Both the position numbers and the translations under genes were made by a program. DNA of 64,000 nt. Source: Roseburia sp. 499 (GTDB lineage Bacteria > Bacillota > Clostridia > Lachnospirales > Lachnospiraceae). Location: positions 2,666,001 to 2,730,000 of the forward strand of contig NZ_CP135164.1 of the NCBI RefSeq assembly GCF_001940225.2. Direction: 5' to 3'. The notes under the pieces were generated by a model. It saw only the letters and a list, made by a program, of their open reading frames with translations, did not search any database and had not been told where the DNA came from. This document shows, piece after piece, positions 1-9,596 of the stretch (the stretch's first letter is position 1; each line of letters opens with the position of its first letter).

Positions 1-48
1 CCCTGCTACTAAGCCTACATATCCCGTTCCTGCTACTGCTATTCTCAT
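1..48 (-). CDS. ugd: UDP-glucose 6-dehydrogenase, N-terminal fragment (cut by window edge)
   Basis: Only the first 16 codons lie in the window. They read MRIAVAGTGYVGLVAG, the Rossmann GxGYVG start typical of UDP-glucose/GDP-mannose dehydrogenases, and an AAGGAG ribosome binding site sits a few bases upstream of the ATG at 46-48. The family oxidises UDP-glucose to UDP-glucuronate in the cytoplasm with NAD+. It could be another nucleotide-sugar 6-dehydrogenase, because substrate specificity cannot be read from this fragment. Its place beside a surface polysaccharide locus fits a supply of uronic acid precursor. Confidence 0.75.
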   Translation of the reverse strand, partial: MRIAVAGTGYVGLVAG

Positions 49-83
49 TTGTTATCTCCTTTGTAAATTTTATCCTACTTAAT

Positions 84-112
84 ACTATAACATTAATACT
101 TTTAAATGAAAA
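84..112 (-). promoter_or_regulatory. Possible sigma-A promoter for ugd
   Basis: Read on the minus strand there is TATAGT (84-89) preceded by 17 bases and TTTTCA (107-112). The match to the -35 consensus is weak. It lies between the terminator of the hydrolase gene and the ugd start, where a promoter is expected. Confidence 0.35.
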
Positions 113-127
113 GCAACAAATGATAGT

Positions 128-164
128 AAAATCAAGGGAAACCACGAATGGTCTCCCTTGATTT
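128..164 (-). terminator. Rho-independent terminator after the glycoside hydrolase gene
   Basis: An 11-bp stem (129-139 with 154-164), one mismatch, a further ACCA/TGGT stem and a CGAA tetraloop (145-148). It begins 8 bases after the hydrolase stop codon. On the minus strand the stem runs into TTTT. It could also work on the opposite strand. Confidence 0.8.
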
Positions 165-171
165 CATCTAC

Positions 172-2376
172 CTACTCTGCATTTGTAAACCCATAACACT
201 GCTGATCTATCAGATTTCCGGATGCGTCATATAAATTAAATAATGTCCAATAATATCCCGGTACCGGCTTCCATGTTGTCCACAAGGTCGTATCCTGTGC
301 TCCACACTTTCCGGTTGTGTAAATCCATGCATCTAATCCCTGTACATACAAGTTACAATCTAAAATCTGCATCTCGTAATAATATCCCGGATTATTAAAA
401 CTCTGAATACCAATCAAATATCCGTTTCCATTTGGATCCGGCATCTGGCAGATTGCCTTGATTGCATGACGGTAGTTCACTCCTACCGTTGTATTGACTG
501 TTCTGCCTGCATTATCCCTTACCTCACAGTAAACTAAATAGTCACCACTGGTACTCGGTCTATAATGAATTCCATAATCTCCTGACCAGTCACTTGCCTG
601 AATCCACTGTCCATTTTTCACATCATACACTAGCCAGCGATAAGATAATCCTGAAGTATCTACACCATCATTTACAACAGCTCCTCCTTCAATCAAACCA
701 TTCTCATACTGCCAGAGATAAATTCCTACGGAAGACAGTGTTGATACTGTTCCATACTGATATCCCGTTGCTGCAGTAAGTATAGAGCTTGGGTTTCCTG
801 CCACACGAACTTCACCTTGTACAAGATAATTCCCCTGTTTTGCCGGATACCAGTTTAAAATATTCTGGTTTAACTGCCAACCGCTCACAACTTCCCATAC
901 ACAGGTACTCTGGTCATATACCAACCATCTGTATTCCAAATCTGTACTGCTGGACGTTGTAGCACTCATGGCCATCTGAACACACGGTCCGGTCTGTCCA
1001 TCCGGAATATAAAGCTGTGCTGATGTCAACGTAGCACTTGTCGGTGTTGCCTTCCAGATAATATCATCCGTCCAACTTGTAATCGGTGTCCCACTATCAT
1101 TTGGCGTAATATAACGCATATATGGGTCTACCACGGAAGCTGCCTGTGGCGTATCCATGTATTTGAATACATTATATGCCTGTCGTCCGGTACCATCTGC
1201 ATTCACCAATCCCTGATAAAGTCCCGCACCGGTAGCTCCCAGGTTATCCTTGTACTGAACATACATCATGGCATCTACCATATCATTTCTTGCTGCTGCA
1301 TAATACAGATATGCCAGGCTGGCTGCCTGTGCTTCCTCTCCAAGAGTTGCTGAATCAAATCCCTGTTCAGAAAGAATGATACGATGTGAGCTTCCATATG
1401 TATTCTTGATATAATCTGTCAGAACCTCTAAATTAGCAGCACACACAAAGTTGGAAGTTATATCATGTGACATATCTGCTGCTGCGTCTTTACTCCACAT
1501 GGTCTTATCCATCTTTCTAGGATACGCATGATATGCAATATTCCAGTTCTTTCCCTGCTCTCTTGCTGCAAATCCATCAATAAATGTTTTCGTTGGAATA
1601 CCTGTTCCTACTAAATTATCATACCAGTTATGTGTCGGACAAACATATGCCTTTGAATAAGGACTGTTGTCCTGGATTGCATTATACAAAAGATCAAAAG
1701 ATTTTACCGCTATATCAATATTCGTATTAACATCATATGTTCCACAATAATTATAATGCTGTGGTGCTGTAATCTCATTTCCTAAAATCCAATTCTGAAT
1801 AAAACAGTCAGACTGTCCAAAAACATCTGTTAAATAATGAAATGTTGCATTTAATGTTTCAACCGCTTCCGCATCCTGAACATTTAACGCATAATAGAAA
1901 TGTCCAGCTTCTCGTCCGCCAGGATAAATCAATTTCTGTAACTGTGGGTCTTCCGTCCACCCCATCAATATTTCAGCCGTAATGACTTTTCCTGCCGCAC
2001 GTAATTCTCTAATTCTCCACTCAAAAATTTTTACATAATTTTCATAATTGAAATAGTATGTTTTTCCGTTGTATACATATGGAGTTCCGGTTCCATCTGT
2101 ATTGATGATACTGGTAAGTTCTAAATTCATGTAAACATGCGTTACAGAATTTTTGAATTCCGTATCACTGCTATCCGTCCAAAACTCAGTGCCTTGAATG
2201 CCTTTCTTATTTGTAGATGTAGCCGCTACCACATCAGCTGCTGTTGCTCTTGTTCCCATTAATCCTGTTGCTGCCTTTGCCTGCATTGGAACCAATAATG
2301 GAAAAATCAGAAGAAATGAAAGTAAAAAAGCTCCAAAGCATCTCAACATACGACTAGAAACTAAATTTTTTTTCAT
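172..2376 (-). CDS. Secreted clan GH-A-like glycoside hydrolase with C-terminal tyrosine-rich repeats
   Basis: The start is placed at the ATG at 2374-2376 rather than the ATG ten codons upstream, because AAGGAGG lies 6 bases before it; this gives 734 residues. Residues 1 to about 36 form a signal peptide with hydrophobic core and an AKA cleavage site, so the product is exported. Residues about 60-440 look like a TIM-barrel hydrolase. NWILGNEI (E201) resembles the acid/base Asn-Glu of clan GH-A, and LSEQGF (E337) the nucleophile strand. The domain recalls the uncharacterised DUF5722 family. Residues about 450-734 hold three related modules with YRWLVYD and YLVYCEVRD-like strands, probably for wall or sugar binding. 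It is monocistronic, with its own promoter and terminator, between ugd and YfhO-type genes. A role in trimming or remodelling the local polysaccharide is inference; the substrate is unknown. Confidence 0.7.
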   Translation of the reverse strand: MKKNLVSSRMLRCFGAFLLSFLLIFPLLVPMQAKAATGLMGTRATAADVVAATSTNKKGIQGTEFWTDSSDTEFKNSVTHVYMNLELTSIINTDGTGTPYVYNGKTYYFNYENYVKIFEWRIRELRAAGKVITAEILMGWTEDPQLQKLIYPGGREAGHFYYALNVQDAEAVETLNATFHYLTDVFGQSDCFIQNWILGNEITAPQHYNYCGTYDVNTNIDIAVKSFDLLYNAIQDNSPYSKAYVCPTHNWYDNLVGTGIPTKTFIDGFAAREQGKNWNIAYHAYPRKMDKTMWSKDAAADMSHDITSNFVCAANLEVLTDYIKNTYGSSHRIILSEQGFDSATLGEEAQAASLAYLYYAAARNDMVDAMMYVQYKDNLGATGAGLYQGLVNADGTGRQAYNVFKYMDTPQAASVVDPYMRYITPNDSGTPITSWTDDIIWKATPTSATLTSAQLYIPDGQTGPCVQMAMSATTSSSTDLEYRWLVYDQSTCVWEVVSGWQLNQNILNWYPAKQGNYLVQGEVRVAGNPSSILTAATGYQYGTVSTLSSVGIYLWQYENGLIEGGAVVNDGVDTSGLSYRWLVYDVKNGQWIQASDWSGDYGIHYRPSTSGDYLVYCEVRDNAGRTVNTTVGVNYRHAIKAICQMPDPNGNGYLIGIQSFNNPGYYYEMQILDCNLYVQGLDAWIYTTGKCGAQDTTLWTTWKPVPGYYWTLFNLYDASGNLIDQQCYGFTNAE

Positions 2377-2422
2377 AGAATTCCTCCTTCGCATTTTGTG
2401 AAACATTTCTTATATGTTTTAT

Positions 2423-2452
2423 ATTATAGCATATCGCTTTGGTTGGATTCAA
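2423..2452 (-). promoter_or_regulatory. Strong sigma-A promoter of the glycoside hydrolase gene
   Basis: Minus strand: TTGAAT (2447-2452), 18-base spacer, TATAAT (2423-2428), with TGC directly before the -10 (an extended -10). It lies about 47 bases upstream of the chosen ATG. Confidence 0.75.
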
Positions 2453-2480
2453 CAAAAACATTGTATAGAATTCTTTTCTC

Positions 2481-5126
2481 CTAATTCTTCAAACTACGCT
2501 TCTTTCTTATTCTCTGCATGCTTGTAAGTATTACCCATACAAGCATCACCACTACCGAAACAACAAACTTATCCTTCCAAAAATTCTTCTGATAAATGGC
2601 CTCCATCTGATGTGTTCCCGCTGGCAGATATAGGCCTGTAAAAGCCATGTTCACTCTTTCCTTCCGTACCTCCTCTCCGTCCAGATAATATTTAAAATTA
2701 GCACTGTACGGAATGGAAAGAAATAACAGTTGGTCCTTTTCACTCTCAATTGTACCGCAAATATATTCATCCGAATATTCCTGAATATCTAAAACATTTC
2801 TCTTTCTTGCACTAACATCATTTTCAAACTCTTCATAATATTCTGCCGATGAAAAAATACTAATCTTAACCTTATCTATATTTTCCACTGTGTTATCCAT
2901 ATTATCATATATAGTAATATACTTTATTCCATCCTGCCCACTGAATTCTGTCTTAGTCTTACCATTTTTTTCATAACAGCTGGCATATTGATAACCATTC
3001 CTTCCATCATTTGTCGCCCAGCAGACATGAACACTTGCCTCCTCCTCATTTTGTAATTCCACTACTATTGTCTCATCTGATGTAATTTCTACTGGCAACT
3101 CAATCACTGAACCCACTGCATAGTCTGCCACTTCATCTTTATATATCGACTTCATTTCCTTTTGTTCTTCCTTCAAGCCAGTATTCCATTTCTTAAACTC
3201 CTCATTTTTATCCTCTACTACGGCATATTTCAGAAGACTCTCTGCTCTCTCCAATGGATCCATTTCTTCAAACATACTACTTGAAATCACCTTATCATAA
3301 CAGAATCCAAGCGGCAATGAATTGTTATTCTGATACAAATACTTATTGTCAAGCGTATTCTCCAAATAAAATCCATAGTTTGAACAATTATCACTGCCTG
3401 AAATCAACTTATCCACCGAGAACATTGACTCAAGATAGATATTTCCAGTTATCCCCAAACACCATCCCGGCATTTTTCTTAACGTTGGAATAGAAGTTGC
3501 CGTCACCAAATCCGTGAATTCACTATTTCCAACCCCACCAATATAATACGAGGTTCCATTATATCCCTGCACAGGTGCATCATTCATCTGAACACTCAAA
3601 TATGTTTTATCCACTCGTTCAAATATTTCTTTCTCATTCGTCTGTTCCAATATTTCCGTTGTTCCGTCATTGTAATATCCGGTAATCCAATCATCTTTCT
3701 TAACAGCATCATCATTATTTATGAACTTATAATTAAATGAAACGGCTTCTATCATTGTCAAAATTATAAATCCACATTGCAGAACTTTCTCATTTATAAT
3801 TTTTTTTCTATTGTATAAACATAATCCCAAAACTTCCAACATGGAAATAAGCAGATACATAAAAATGTCATAGTAATAAATACGTTCTCGTAACTTGAAA
3901 CATACAATTCCTATCGCTATTACTGTTATCCCCCAGGTTATCAGAAGGCGTTTTTCCTTAATTCTCCTTTTCTTCGTTATTATCTCATTGAACGCAGTGG
4001 CGCTTGTCATCAGCATAATTATAATTACCCACACCCTGGATAACTTATAGATGTCATTAGCAAATCCATTAATAAGTAAACGAAAAACCGGACAAGTGGC
4101 AATCATACCACAAATTGTCAATTCTGTTGCAACCACAATATTTCTTTTTTGGGTATCACGATGAAAAACTTGCGGAATTAGCAAAAGAGCTAAAATTCCA
4201 CAATAATATGAACCATCTCCTATATACCAACCTGTATCTCTTCCATAATATTCATTTGCTCCCGGAATCCCCATTACATTTGGTGCAAGAGTCCTCATCA
4301 TCATAGTGGCAATTATCTTTATATTTTCATAGGAAAAAGTCTTCTTCCATTCTGTTCCAAAGCTTTGCACTCCTGTTTGAAAACGATAACTATGAAAAAT
4401 GTCAGTTAACTCTTGATATAATATTCCTGCAACCACAACAAGGAATACAATGCTACAGATAACAATTACTTTTTTCTGAATGGTCGAAAAATGTTTTTTC
4501 GATTTATATCCACTCTGATAAACTTCTGCTATAACATATAATAGTAAAAATACCGCTAACATTAACTGAAAGTATAAACTAAGGCATAATATAGATAAAA
4601 CAACTCCAATTGCAAAAAGTAGCAAACTCCTCTTCTTTTTCCACCTTTCAATTGCCCATAAAAATATTGCTGCAATCATTGCCACTTCGGCCTGTGTTTT
4701 CCAACATCCTCCCCCAATTACCTGAATAGAGAATGCATAACAGCAACCAAATACAATGCAGGTTACTCTTTCCATTCCCTTTTCTCTTAAAAAAGCATAA
4801 AAAACATAGCCGGAAAGCGCACATTTTATCATCATAACTATGCCCATCATATATGCCACATGTCTACTTCCAAATATACCTATTAGTATGACAAAAGGAT
4901 CATAATTCGAACTGGCACTTCCCCAAGAAGATGAAAAAGAAAACGAATTTCCTATACCATTCTGAGCCTTTTGGTAATATTCCGGGTAAAACTGCACCAC
5001 ACCATCCTCAACTACATTGGAAAACAAAAAATACTTTTCTCCCCAAATATAGTTATGAAATAATATAATAAGCACAATTCCAATAATTCCACAAAACAGT
5101 GTTGTATCAATAATCCTTTTCCGCAT
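2481..5126 (-). CDS. YfhO-family membrane glycosyltransferase (GT-C type), copy A
   Basis: An 881-residue protein with an N-terminal TM helix, an acidic extracytoplasmic loop, about a dozen TM helices to residue ~460, a large extracytoplasmic domain (about 480-845) and a last TM helix before a basic tail. The YfhO signature near the end (LFLSIPYSANFKYYLDGEEV and GLYLPAGTHQ) is clear. Bacillus YfhO is thought to transfer undecaprenyl-phosphate-linked sugar onto lipoteichoic acid outside the membrane, together with the UndP-sugar synthase CsbB. Here a CsbB/GtrB-like GT2 lies about 10 kb upstream in the same orientation. It is paralogous to the 1105-residue protein next door (shared DDxxK, GTTELL/GTTEIL and GYNGTSYYIGG-like stretches). 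The acceptor is unknown. Confidence 0.8.
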   Translation of the reverse strand: MRKRIIDTTLFCGIIGIVLIILFHNYIWGEKYFLFSNVVEDGVVQFYPEYYQKAQNGIGNSFSFSSSWGSASSNYDPFVILIGIFGSRHVAYMMGIVMMIKCALSGYVFYAFLREKGMERVTCIVFGCCYAFSIQVIGGGCWKTQAEVAMIAAIFLWAIERWKKKRSLLLFAIGVVLSILCLSLYFQLMLAVFLLLYVIAEVYQSGYKSKKHFSTIQKKVIVICSIVFLVVVAGILYQELTDIFHSYRFQTGVQSFGTEWKKTFSYENIKIIATMMMRTLAPNVMGIPGANEYYGRDTGWYIGDGSYYCGILALLLIPQVFHRDTQKRNIVVATELTICGMIATCPVFRLLINGFANDIYKLSRVWVIIIMLMTSATAFNEIITKKRRIKEKRLLITWGITVIAIGIVCFKLRERIYYYDIFMYLLISMLEVLGLCLYNRKKIINEKVLQCGFIILTMIEAVSFNYKFINNDDAVKKDDWITGYYNDGTTEILEQTNEKEIFERVDKTYLSVQMNDAPVQGYNGTSYYIGGVGNSEFTDLVTATSIPTLRKMPGWCLGITGNIYLESMFSVDKLISGSDNCSNYGFYLENTLDNKYLYQNNNSLPLGFCYDKVISSSMFEEMDPLERAESLLKYAVVEDKNEEFKKWNTGLKEEQKEMKSIYKDEVADYAVGSVIELPVEITSDETIVVELQNEEEASVHVCWATNDGRNGYQYASCYEKNGKTKTEFSGQDGIKYITIYDNMDNTVENIDKVKISIFSSAEYYEEFENDVSARKRNVLDIQEYSDEYICGTIESEKDQLLFLSIPYSANFKYYLDGEEVRKERVNMAFTGLYLPAGTHQMEAIYQKNFWKDKFVVSVVVMLVWVILTSMQRIRKKRSLKN

Positions 5127-5189
5127 TTAAACTCCTTTTACTTTTTTCGATAATAAAATTCTACTGCCTTTCACCATTTTTAACTTAGT

Positions 5190-5255
5190 TCAAATCAAAT
5201 ATATCAGTTTACTTACTCTGTATACAACAGATTCCTCATATAATGATTTATCCAT
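5190..5255 (-). CDS. 21-residue ORF with good ribosome binding site, possible gene remnant
   Basis: This lies in the 206-bp gap between the two YfhO-type genes. ATG at 5253-5255 is preceded by GAGGTG at 6 bases, and 21 codons run to a TGA at 5190-5192. The peptide begins MDKSLYEESVVYRVSKLIYL, which looks like the amphipathic start of a membrane protein cut short. It may be a small peptide, a decayed gene start or chance. No family is recognised. Confidence 0.3.
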   Translation of the reverse strand: MDKSLYEESVVYRVSKLIYLI

Positions 5256-5332
5256 TGCAAACACCTCAGTATACTACCGTAATGTGAATCAAAATAATTA
5301 TTCTTACCCCTCTTTTTTCGGCATTATTTCAT

Positions 5333-8300
5333 CTACCTTTTCCTCGCTATTGCACTACGTTTCTTTTTTCTGTATCTATACATTTCTACTACAATTTCCG
5401 CAAATACATATCCCAAAAAAGCGCCACATGAATAAAGGATATACGGGTCGTCTTTTTCAAAACGTATTTCTACATCATGTTCTCCCTTCGGGATACGGCA
5501 TCCTATAAATGCTATGTTCAACTTTTCGACCATTACCTCTCGCCCATCTACATAAATATGCCAATCTTCGTCGTAAGGAATAGAAAGAAATAAAACATCT
5601 GAACTTGTATTAGTAATTTTCCCCTTAATCCTGTCCCCTTCCATTTCTACTATTTCTAACACATCTTTTCTTCTATCCTGACAATTTTGTTCATAAGAAG
5701 CATAAACACTATCATCCATATAGGTAGTGGATAAATTATCTACTTCAAACTCAACAGCCCTTTCTGTTCGAATCACAATTTGACTCAAATTTTCCATATC
5801 TATATCAAGTCGAACATGATTTTTACCTATCTGCAAATAAAGAATTCTTGTAATATCTTCATAAGAACCATCTTCCATTTTATACCGATAAGTAACATAT
5901 GTGTTACTTCTTGTAGAGCAATTAACATCTGTAAAAATAATCAAATTTCCACTTTCTGTATCCTCTACGTCAAAAACTGCTTTCCCTTGATGTGGAATCT
6001 GAAGTATCTTATTCTCAAATAAATTTGCATATGATTCTGTATCATTAAATTTTAATACATTGGAACTCCTATCTGCAATTGTTTCATATTCATTATAGCT
6101 CGATATTTTTTCTATTCCACTAGTTTCCAACCAATCACTATCATTTTTCACTACTACACTATTCAGCAAAACCTCTCTGCGGTCATAAACATTCAGTTCA
6201 TAATAATTTTCTTCTGATATTACAGAATCATACCCGAACCCCAATGGCAAGCTGTTCTTATTCTCTGAAAGCCACAAATGACCTTCATTCTTAACCATTT
6301 CATATCCATATGGTTGTTTTTCATCCCGCGCTAAATTATATTTAACTCCGAGCATGGTATTAACAGAATTCAATCCATCAAACCCTAGCAAATATGAAGT
6401 TGAGGAATACATATTTTTTACGCCAATTGATTCAGTAAAATCCAGCAAATCATTTGAATGCGTAGTCCCGCCCAAATAAGACCTAGTTCCTGAATAGTTC
6501 TGATACAAAGCATCATTTAATCCTACCGACTGGTATGTTTTATTCACTCTGTAAAAACTATTATCATTTATTTCACTTAGCAGCTCTGTTGTTCCATCTT
6601 CATAGGCATTGTTCAACTCATCTTTTGTAACAACATATCTGTCATTTACAGCAGGATACGAAATTAAAACAATCTCAAAAGCACTCAAACAAATAATTAA
6701 TCCATTTGCCGTTTTCTGATTTATCCATTTATGTAAAAAACAAAGTAATACACTTGTTAATAACAAAAGGAATATAACTGCTTTTATACATTCTTTTTGG
6801 GCATCAACACTACCTAATTTCCATGCACTCAAAATAAGAAATACACTTTCCATTACCATTGTTAGTATAAGAAGCCACTCTACACATTTTTTCTCCCTTA
6901 TGATGTGATTCAATGTATGGACTCCAATATAAATTAATACAACATTTATCCAAAAGGAACTCATTCTTGAATTATACCTATCAGAAAATGCATTTACAAT
7001 ACTTCTAATAGTAGGAAAGCAAATATAATATACACATATTAAGTACAGAACAAGATTCCATTTTTTCTCCTTTTTTGTTCCTATTACCAATGCTTGTGGT
7101 GCCAACAATATTGTAAACAAACCACTATATAATGGTATATCTGCCAGATAATTTTGAACTCCCCTATAATTGTTCACCCCCAAAATATTATTGGAAAATG
7201 CACGCAATACAGATTTTGCAATTTCACGCCACGTATAGGGAATAAAATATTGAATCATATTGCTTTCTGTTCCACCTATACTACTTACCATAGAATGTAC
7301 CCTGTTACTATTTACCATTTCCAAAATTGCAGGAATTAATTTATATCCTGCAATCAGGCCTCCTACTCCAATAAATATAGCCCAAATCCCAATACTTTTC
7401 CCAATTTCAGAAACGCAAGTTCCATTCTGTAATGACCTTCTCATAATATAGTATCCGCAACCCACCACTATCCAAATTATCGTTACAAAAATACCACTAT
7501 AGCAAAACAGCAGCGCATATGCGAGTGGTATCCATTGCCACTTGCTATCCTTTGCCCACTTTTCAATTGCAAAAATAAGAAAAGCAACAAATATTACCTC
7601 CTTTGAGTATCCAAACCACCCACTTCTTACAATCATGTGTCCACAAAATGCATATGACATAGCCGCAACATATTTCAGACTATTTGAAATATCCAACAAA
7701 CGTGTATATTGAAAGAAAATCATTCCCGCTAAAATACACTTTAAAACAGTTGCTGCTCCTAACATATATAATACATTTTTGCTTCCAAAAACAGTTATCA
7801 TATAATTAAATATATCACATTGTGCCTCTCCACCTAATCCATATTCAAATGACCAGGGACACACTTCTCCTATATTTTCCAGTTCTCTTGCCTGTTGCAT
7901 TGTTATTGGCACAATCTGATTAATTGAATCACTTGCTATATCCGACATTGTAAACGCAAAATACTTCTCTCCTGTCAAATATGAGAAAAAAATCAGACCA
8001 CTTACTACAACTAACAGTCCTAACATAACTATGTTCGGATTTAGACATTTTTTTTGAGTCGTCCACATACCTGCTCTCTTATTTATCTCAATTATCAGTA
8101 CACTAATAAAACATACAATAACCAGAAGTTGAAACGCTTTCATTCCTTGTATTATATGTATCATTTTTAACTCTTGTCCGTAATTTCTCCATAGCAAAAT
8201 TGGAGCACTCTCTCCGGCATTCTCCAAAGTAATGTTTTTCTCTGATAATTCTGCTACTTTCGCATTTTCCAGTCCAAATTCTCTTGTAACCTCTTCTCCT

Positions 8301-8650
8301 GCAATTTCACTTATCTTAATCTGGTTATAATAAAGAGAAATATTATTAATTTTAACTTTTTCAGTTATAGGGTTTAAATAAATATTTACATTTAAATCCT
8401 CATCAAATCCTAATGGAAACTTTTCTCTTACACTCTTCTCATATATTCCCCCACTCTTTTCTTCCCTATAATTCGTAACCCCATCATACGCTATAATACT
8501 ATAGCTATCACTTTTTTCGCTTCTCTCACAGCTTTCAAAATTTATAGCCAGATACATATTCTGTCCGTACAAAATATATAAAAAAAAGGTAAACCAAAGA
8601 CAAGTTATTATTATCCCACATTTTATCATCTGGCTCTTCTTCAGCTGCAT
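5333..8650 (-). CDS. YfhO-family membrane glycosyltransferase (GT-C type), copy B
   Basis: A 1105-residue polytopic protein. After TM1 (about 10-30) comes an extra extracytoplasmic domain (about 31-165), then TM2 and a GT-C-like multi-TM core (about 205-640). A second extracytoplasmic domain follows (about 650-1065), with the YfhO signature LFLSIPYDEDWHIYVDGREV and GCRIPKGEHDVEI, then a final TM helix and a KKK-rich tail. It is longer than the typical family size of about 850-900 because of the extra N-terminal domain. Proposed role: transfer of lipid-linked sugar to an exported polymer, paired with a UndP-glycosyltransferase; this is inferred from Bacillus CsbB/YfhO. The copy A gene follows downstream after 206 bp. 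Confidence 0.8.
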   Translation of the reverse strand: MQLKKSQMIKCGIIITCLWFTFFLYILYGQNMYLAINFESCERSEKSDSYSIIAYDGVTNYREEKSGGIYEKSVREKFPLGFDEDLNVNIYLNPITEKVKINNISLYYNQIKISEIAGEEVTREFGLENAKVAELSEKNITLENAGESAPILLWRNYGQELKMIHIIQGMKAFQLLVIVCFISVLIIEINKRAGMWTTQKKCLNPNIVMLGLLVVVSGLIFFSYLTGEKYFAFTMSDIASDSINQIVPITMQQARELENIGEVCPWSFEYGLGGEAQCDIFNYMITVFGSKNVLYMLGAATVLKCILAGMIFFQYTRLLDISNSLKYVAAMSYAFCGHMIVRSGWFGYSKEVIFVAFLIFAIEKWAKDSKWQWIPLAYALLFCYSGIFVTIIWIVVGCGYYIMRRSLQNGTCVSEIGKSIGIWAIFIGVGGLIAGYKLIPAILEMVNSNRVHSMVSSIGGTESNMIQYFIPYTWREIAKSVLRAFSNNILGVNNYRGVQNYLADIPLYSGLFTILLAPQALVIGTKKEKKWNLVLYLICVYYICFPTIRSIVNAFSDRYNSRMSSFWINVVLIYIGVHTLNHIIREKKCVEWLLILTMVMESVFLILSAWKLGSVDAQKECIKAVIFLLLLTSVLLCFLHKWINQKTANGLIICLSAFEIVLISYPAVNDRYVVTKDELNNAYEDGTTELLSEINDNSFYRVNKTYQSVGLNDALYQNYSGTRSYLGGTTHSNDLLDFTESIGVKNMYSSTSYLLGFDGLNSVNTMLGVKYNLARDEKQPYGYEMVKNEGHLWLSENKNSLPLGFGYDSVISEENYYELNVYDRREVLLNSVVVKNDSDWLETSGIEKISSYNEYETIADRSSNVLKFNDTESYANLFENKILQIPHQGKAVFDVEDTESGNLIIFTDVNCSTRSNTYVTYRYKMEDGSYEDITRILYLQIGKNHVRLDIDMENLSQIVIRTERAVEFEVDNLSTTYMDDSVYASYEQNCQDRRKDVLEIVEMEGDRIKGKITNTSSDVLFLSIPYDEDWHIYVDGREVMVEKLNIAFIGCRIPKGEHDVEIRFEKDDPYILYSCGAFLGYVFAEIVVEMYRYRKKKRSAIARKR

Positions 8651-8675
8651 ATTCTCATTCTCCCGTTCTTCCTAT

Positions 8676-9596
8676 TTATATTAAAATCCACTTTTCATCA
8701 TTTAACTCCGAATCATATCTGTCATTAATCCATTTCTTCGGTGAAATTACTACCTTCTCCACATTATCACTAAGGTACTGGGCCCACCAAGAAAAGGTAC
8801 TGTTAGATAAAACAAAGTGTTTGCATGAGTACATCAATCTTAATTTCTCCCATACCGGATCATTCCCCGTTTCAAAATAAACCGGATACTTAAATTCAAT
8901 GTTATTCCTTACCCATTCGATATCATCCGAAAAAATAATAAAGATAGGATTTTCAACTTTCTGTGCCATAATATCCATCGCCGTTAAAAAGTATGAATCT
9001 TCATACACATGAAAATACTTTCTGGTCTCAGCTACTTTTACATGATCCCCTTTTCGGATTGAAATACAAACTGAATTATTTTCGTTAATTATCTTATATA
9101 ATTCCTCATTCTCCACTCTCGGTGGCTCAATTGGTGTAAATTCTTTCTTTAATAAGTTTCTAATATCATCAAAAAACTTCGGATTCTCAAAATTTCCTTT
9201 TACAATTGCACCTTTCTTGAAATAGTTATAATCATACTGGTAAAAACCCTTATTCATCCAACAGATTCCTGCTTTATTCAATAACGGCTGTTTTTTTATC
9301 TGATACCGTCTTACGTCCTCATAATCTTTACACATTTTTTTATAATAAAAAAAATAACTATAACCAACTACTTTCTGCCAAAGACTTGTATCTTTTAATA
9401 ATACATTATGCTTATTTCCTAAATCAACAAATGGAACTATCTGAAAAAATCTCAGATCGTTTTCCCCCCAATTATCTTTTGCTACTGTATATGAACTAAT
9501 AGCAATTTCATCGCCTGTCTCAACCTGTATCCGTCTTGCCATGGCATATTGAAACATCTGATTTCCTAACCTACCACACATATCAACATATATCAT
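8676..9596 (-). CDS. Alpha-1,2-fucosyltransferase-like GT11 enzyme
   Basis: Start chosen at the ATG at 9594-9596, 13 codons inside the longest ORF, because TAGGAG lies 8 bases before it and the family's N-terminal motif GRLGNQMFQYAMAR follows at once. This gives 306 residues, normal for GT11. Further GT11 marks are SIRKGDHV (donor-binding Arg), FSDDIEWV and LSNSTFSWWAQYL near the C-terminus. The family moves L-fucose, or sometimes galactose, from GDP/UDP donors to the 2-OH of a terminal sugar. It overlaps the flippase gene by 14 bp, suggesting translational coupling. No GDP-fucose genes are in the window, so the donor is uncertain. Confidence 0.8.
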   Translation of the reverse strand: MIYVDMCGRLGNQMFQYAMARRIQVETGDEIAISSYTVAKDNWGENDLRFFQIVPFVDLGNKHNVLLKDTSLWQKVVGYSYFFYYKKMCKDYEDVRRYQIKKQPLLNKAGICWMNKGFYQYDYNYFKKGAIVKGNFENPKFFDDIRNLLKKEFTPIEPPRVENEELYKIINENNSVCISIRKGDHVKVAETRKYFHVYEDSYFLTAMDIMAQKVENPIFIIFSDDIEWVRNNIEFKYPVYFETGNDPVWEKLRLMYSCKHFVLSNSTFSWWAQYLSDNVEKVVISPKKWINDRYDSELNDEKWILI

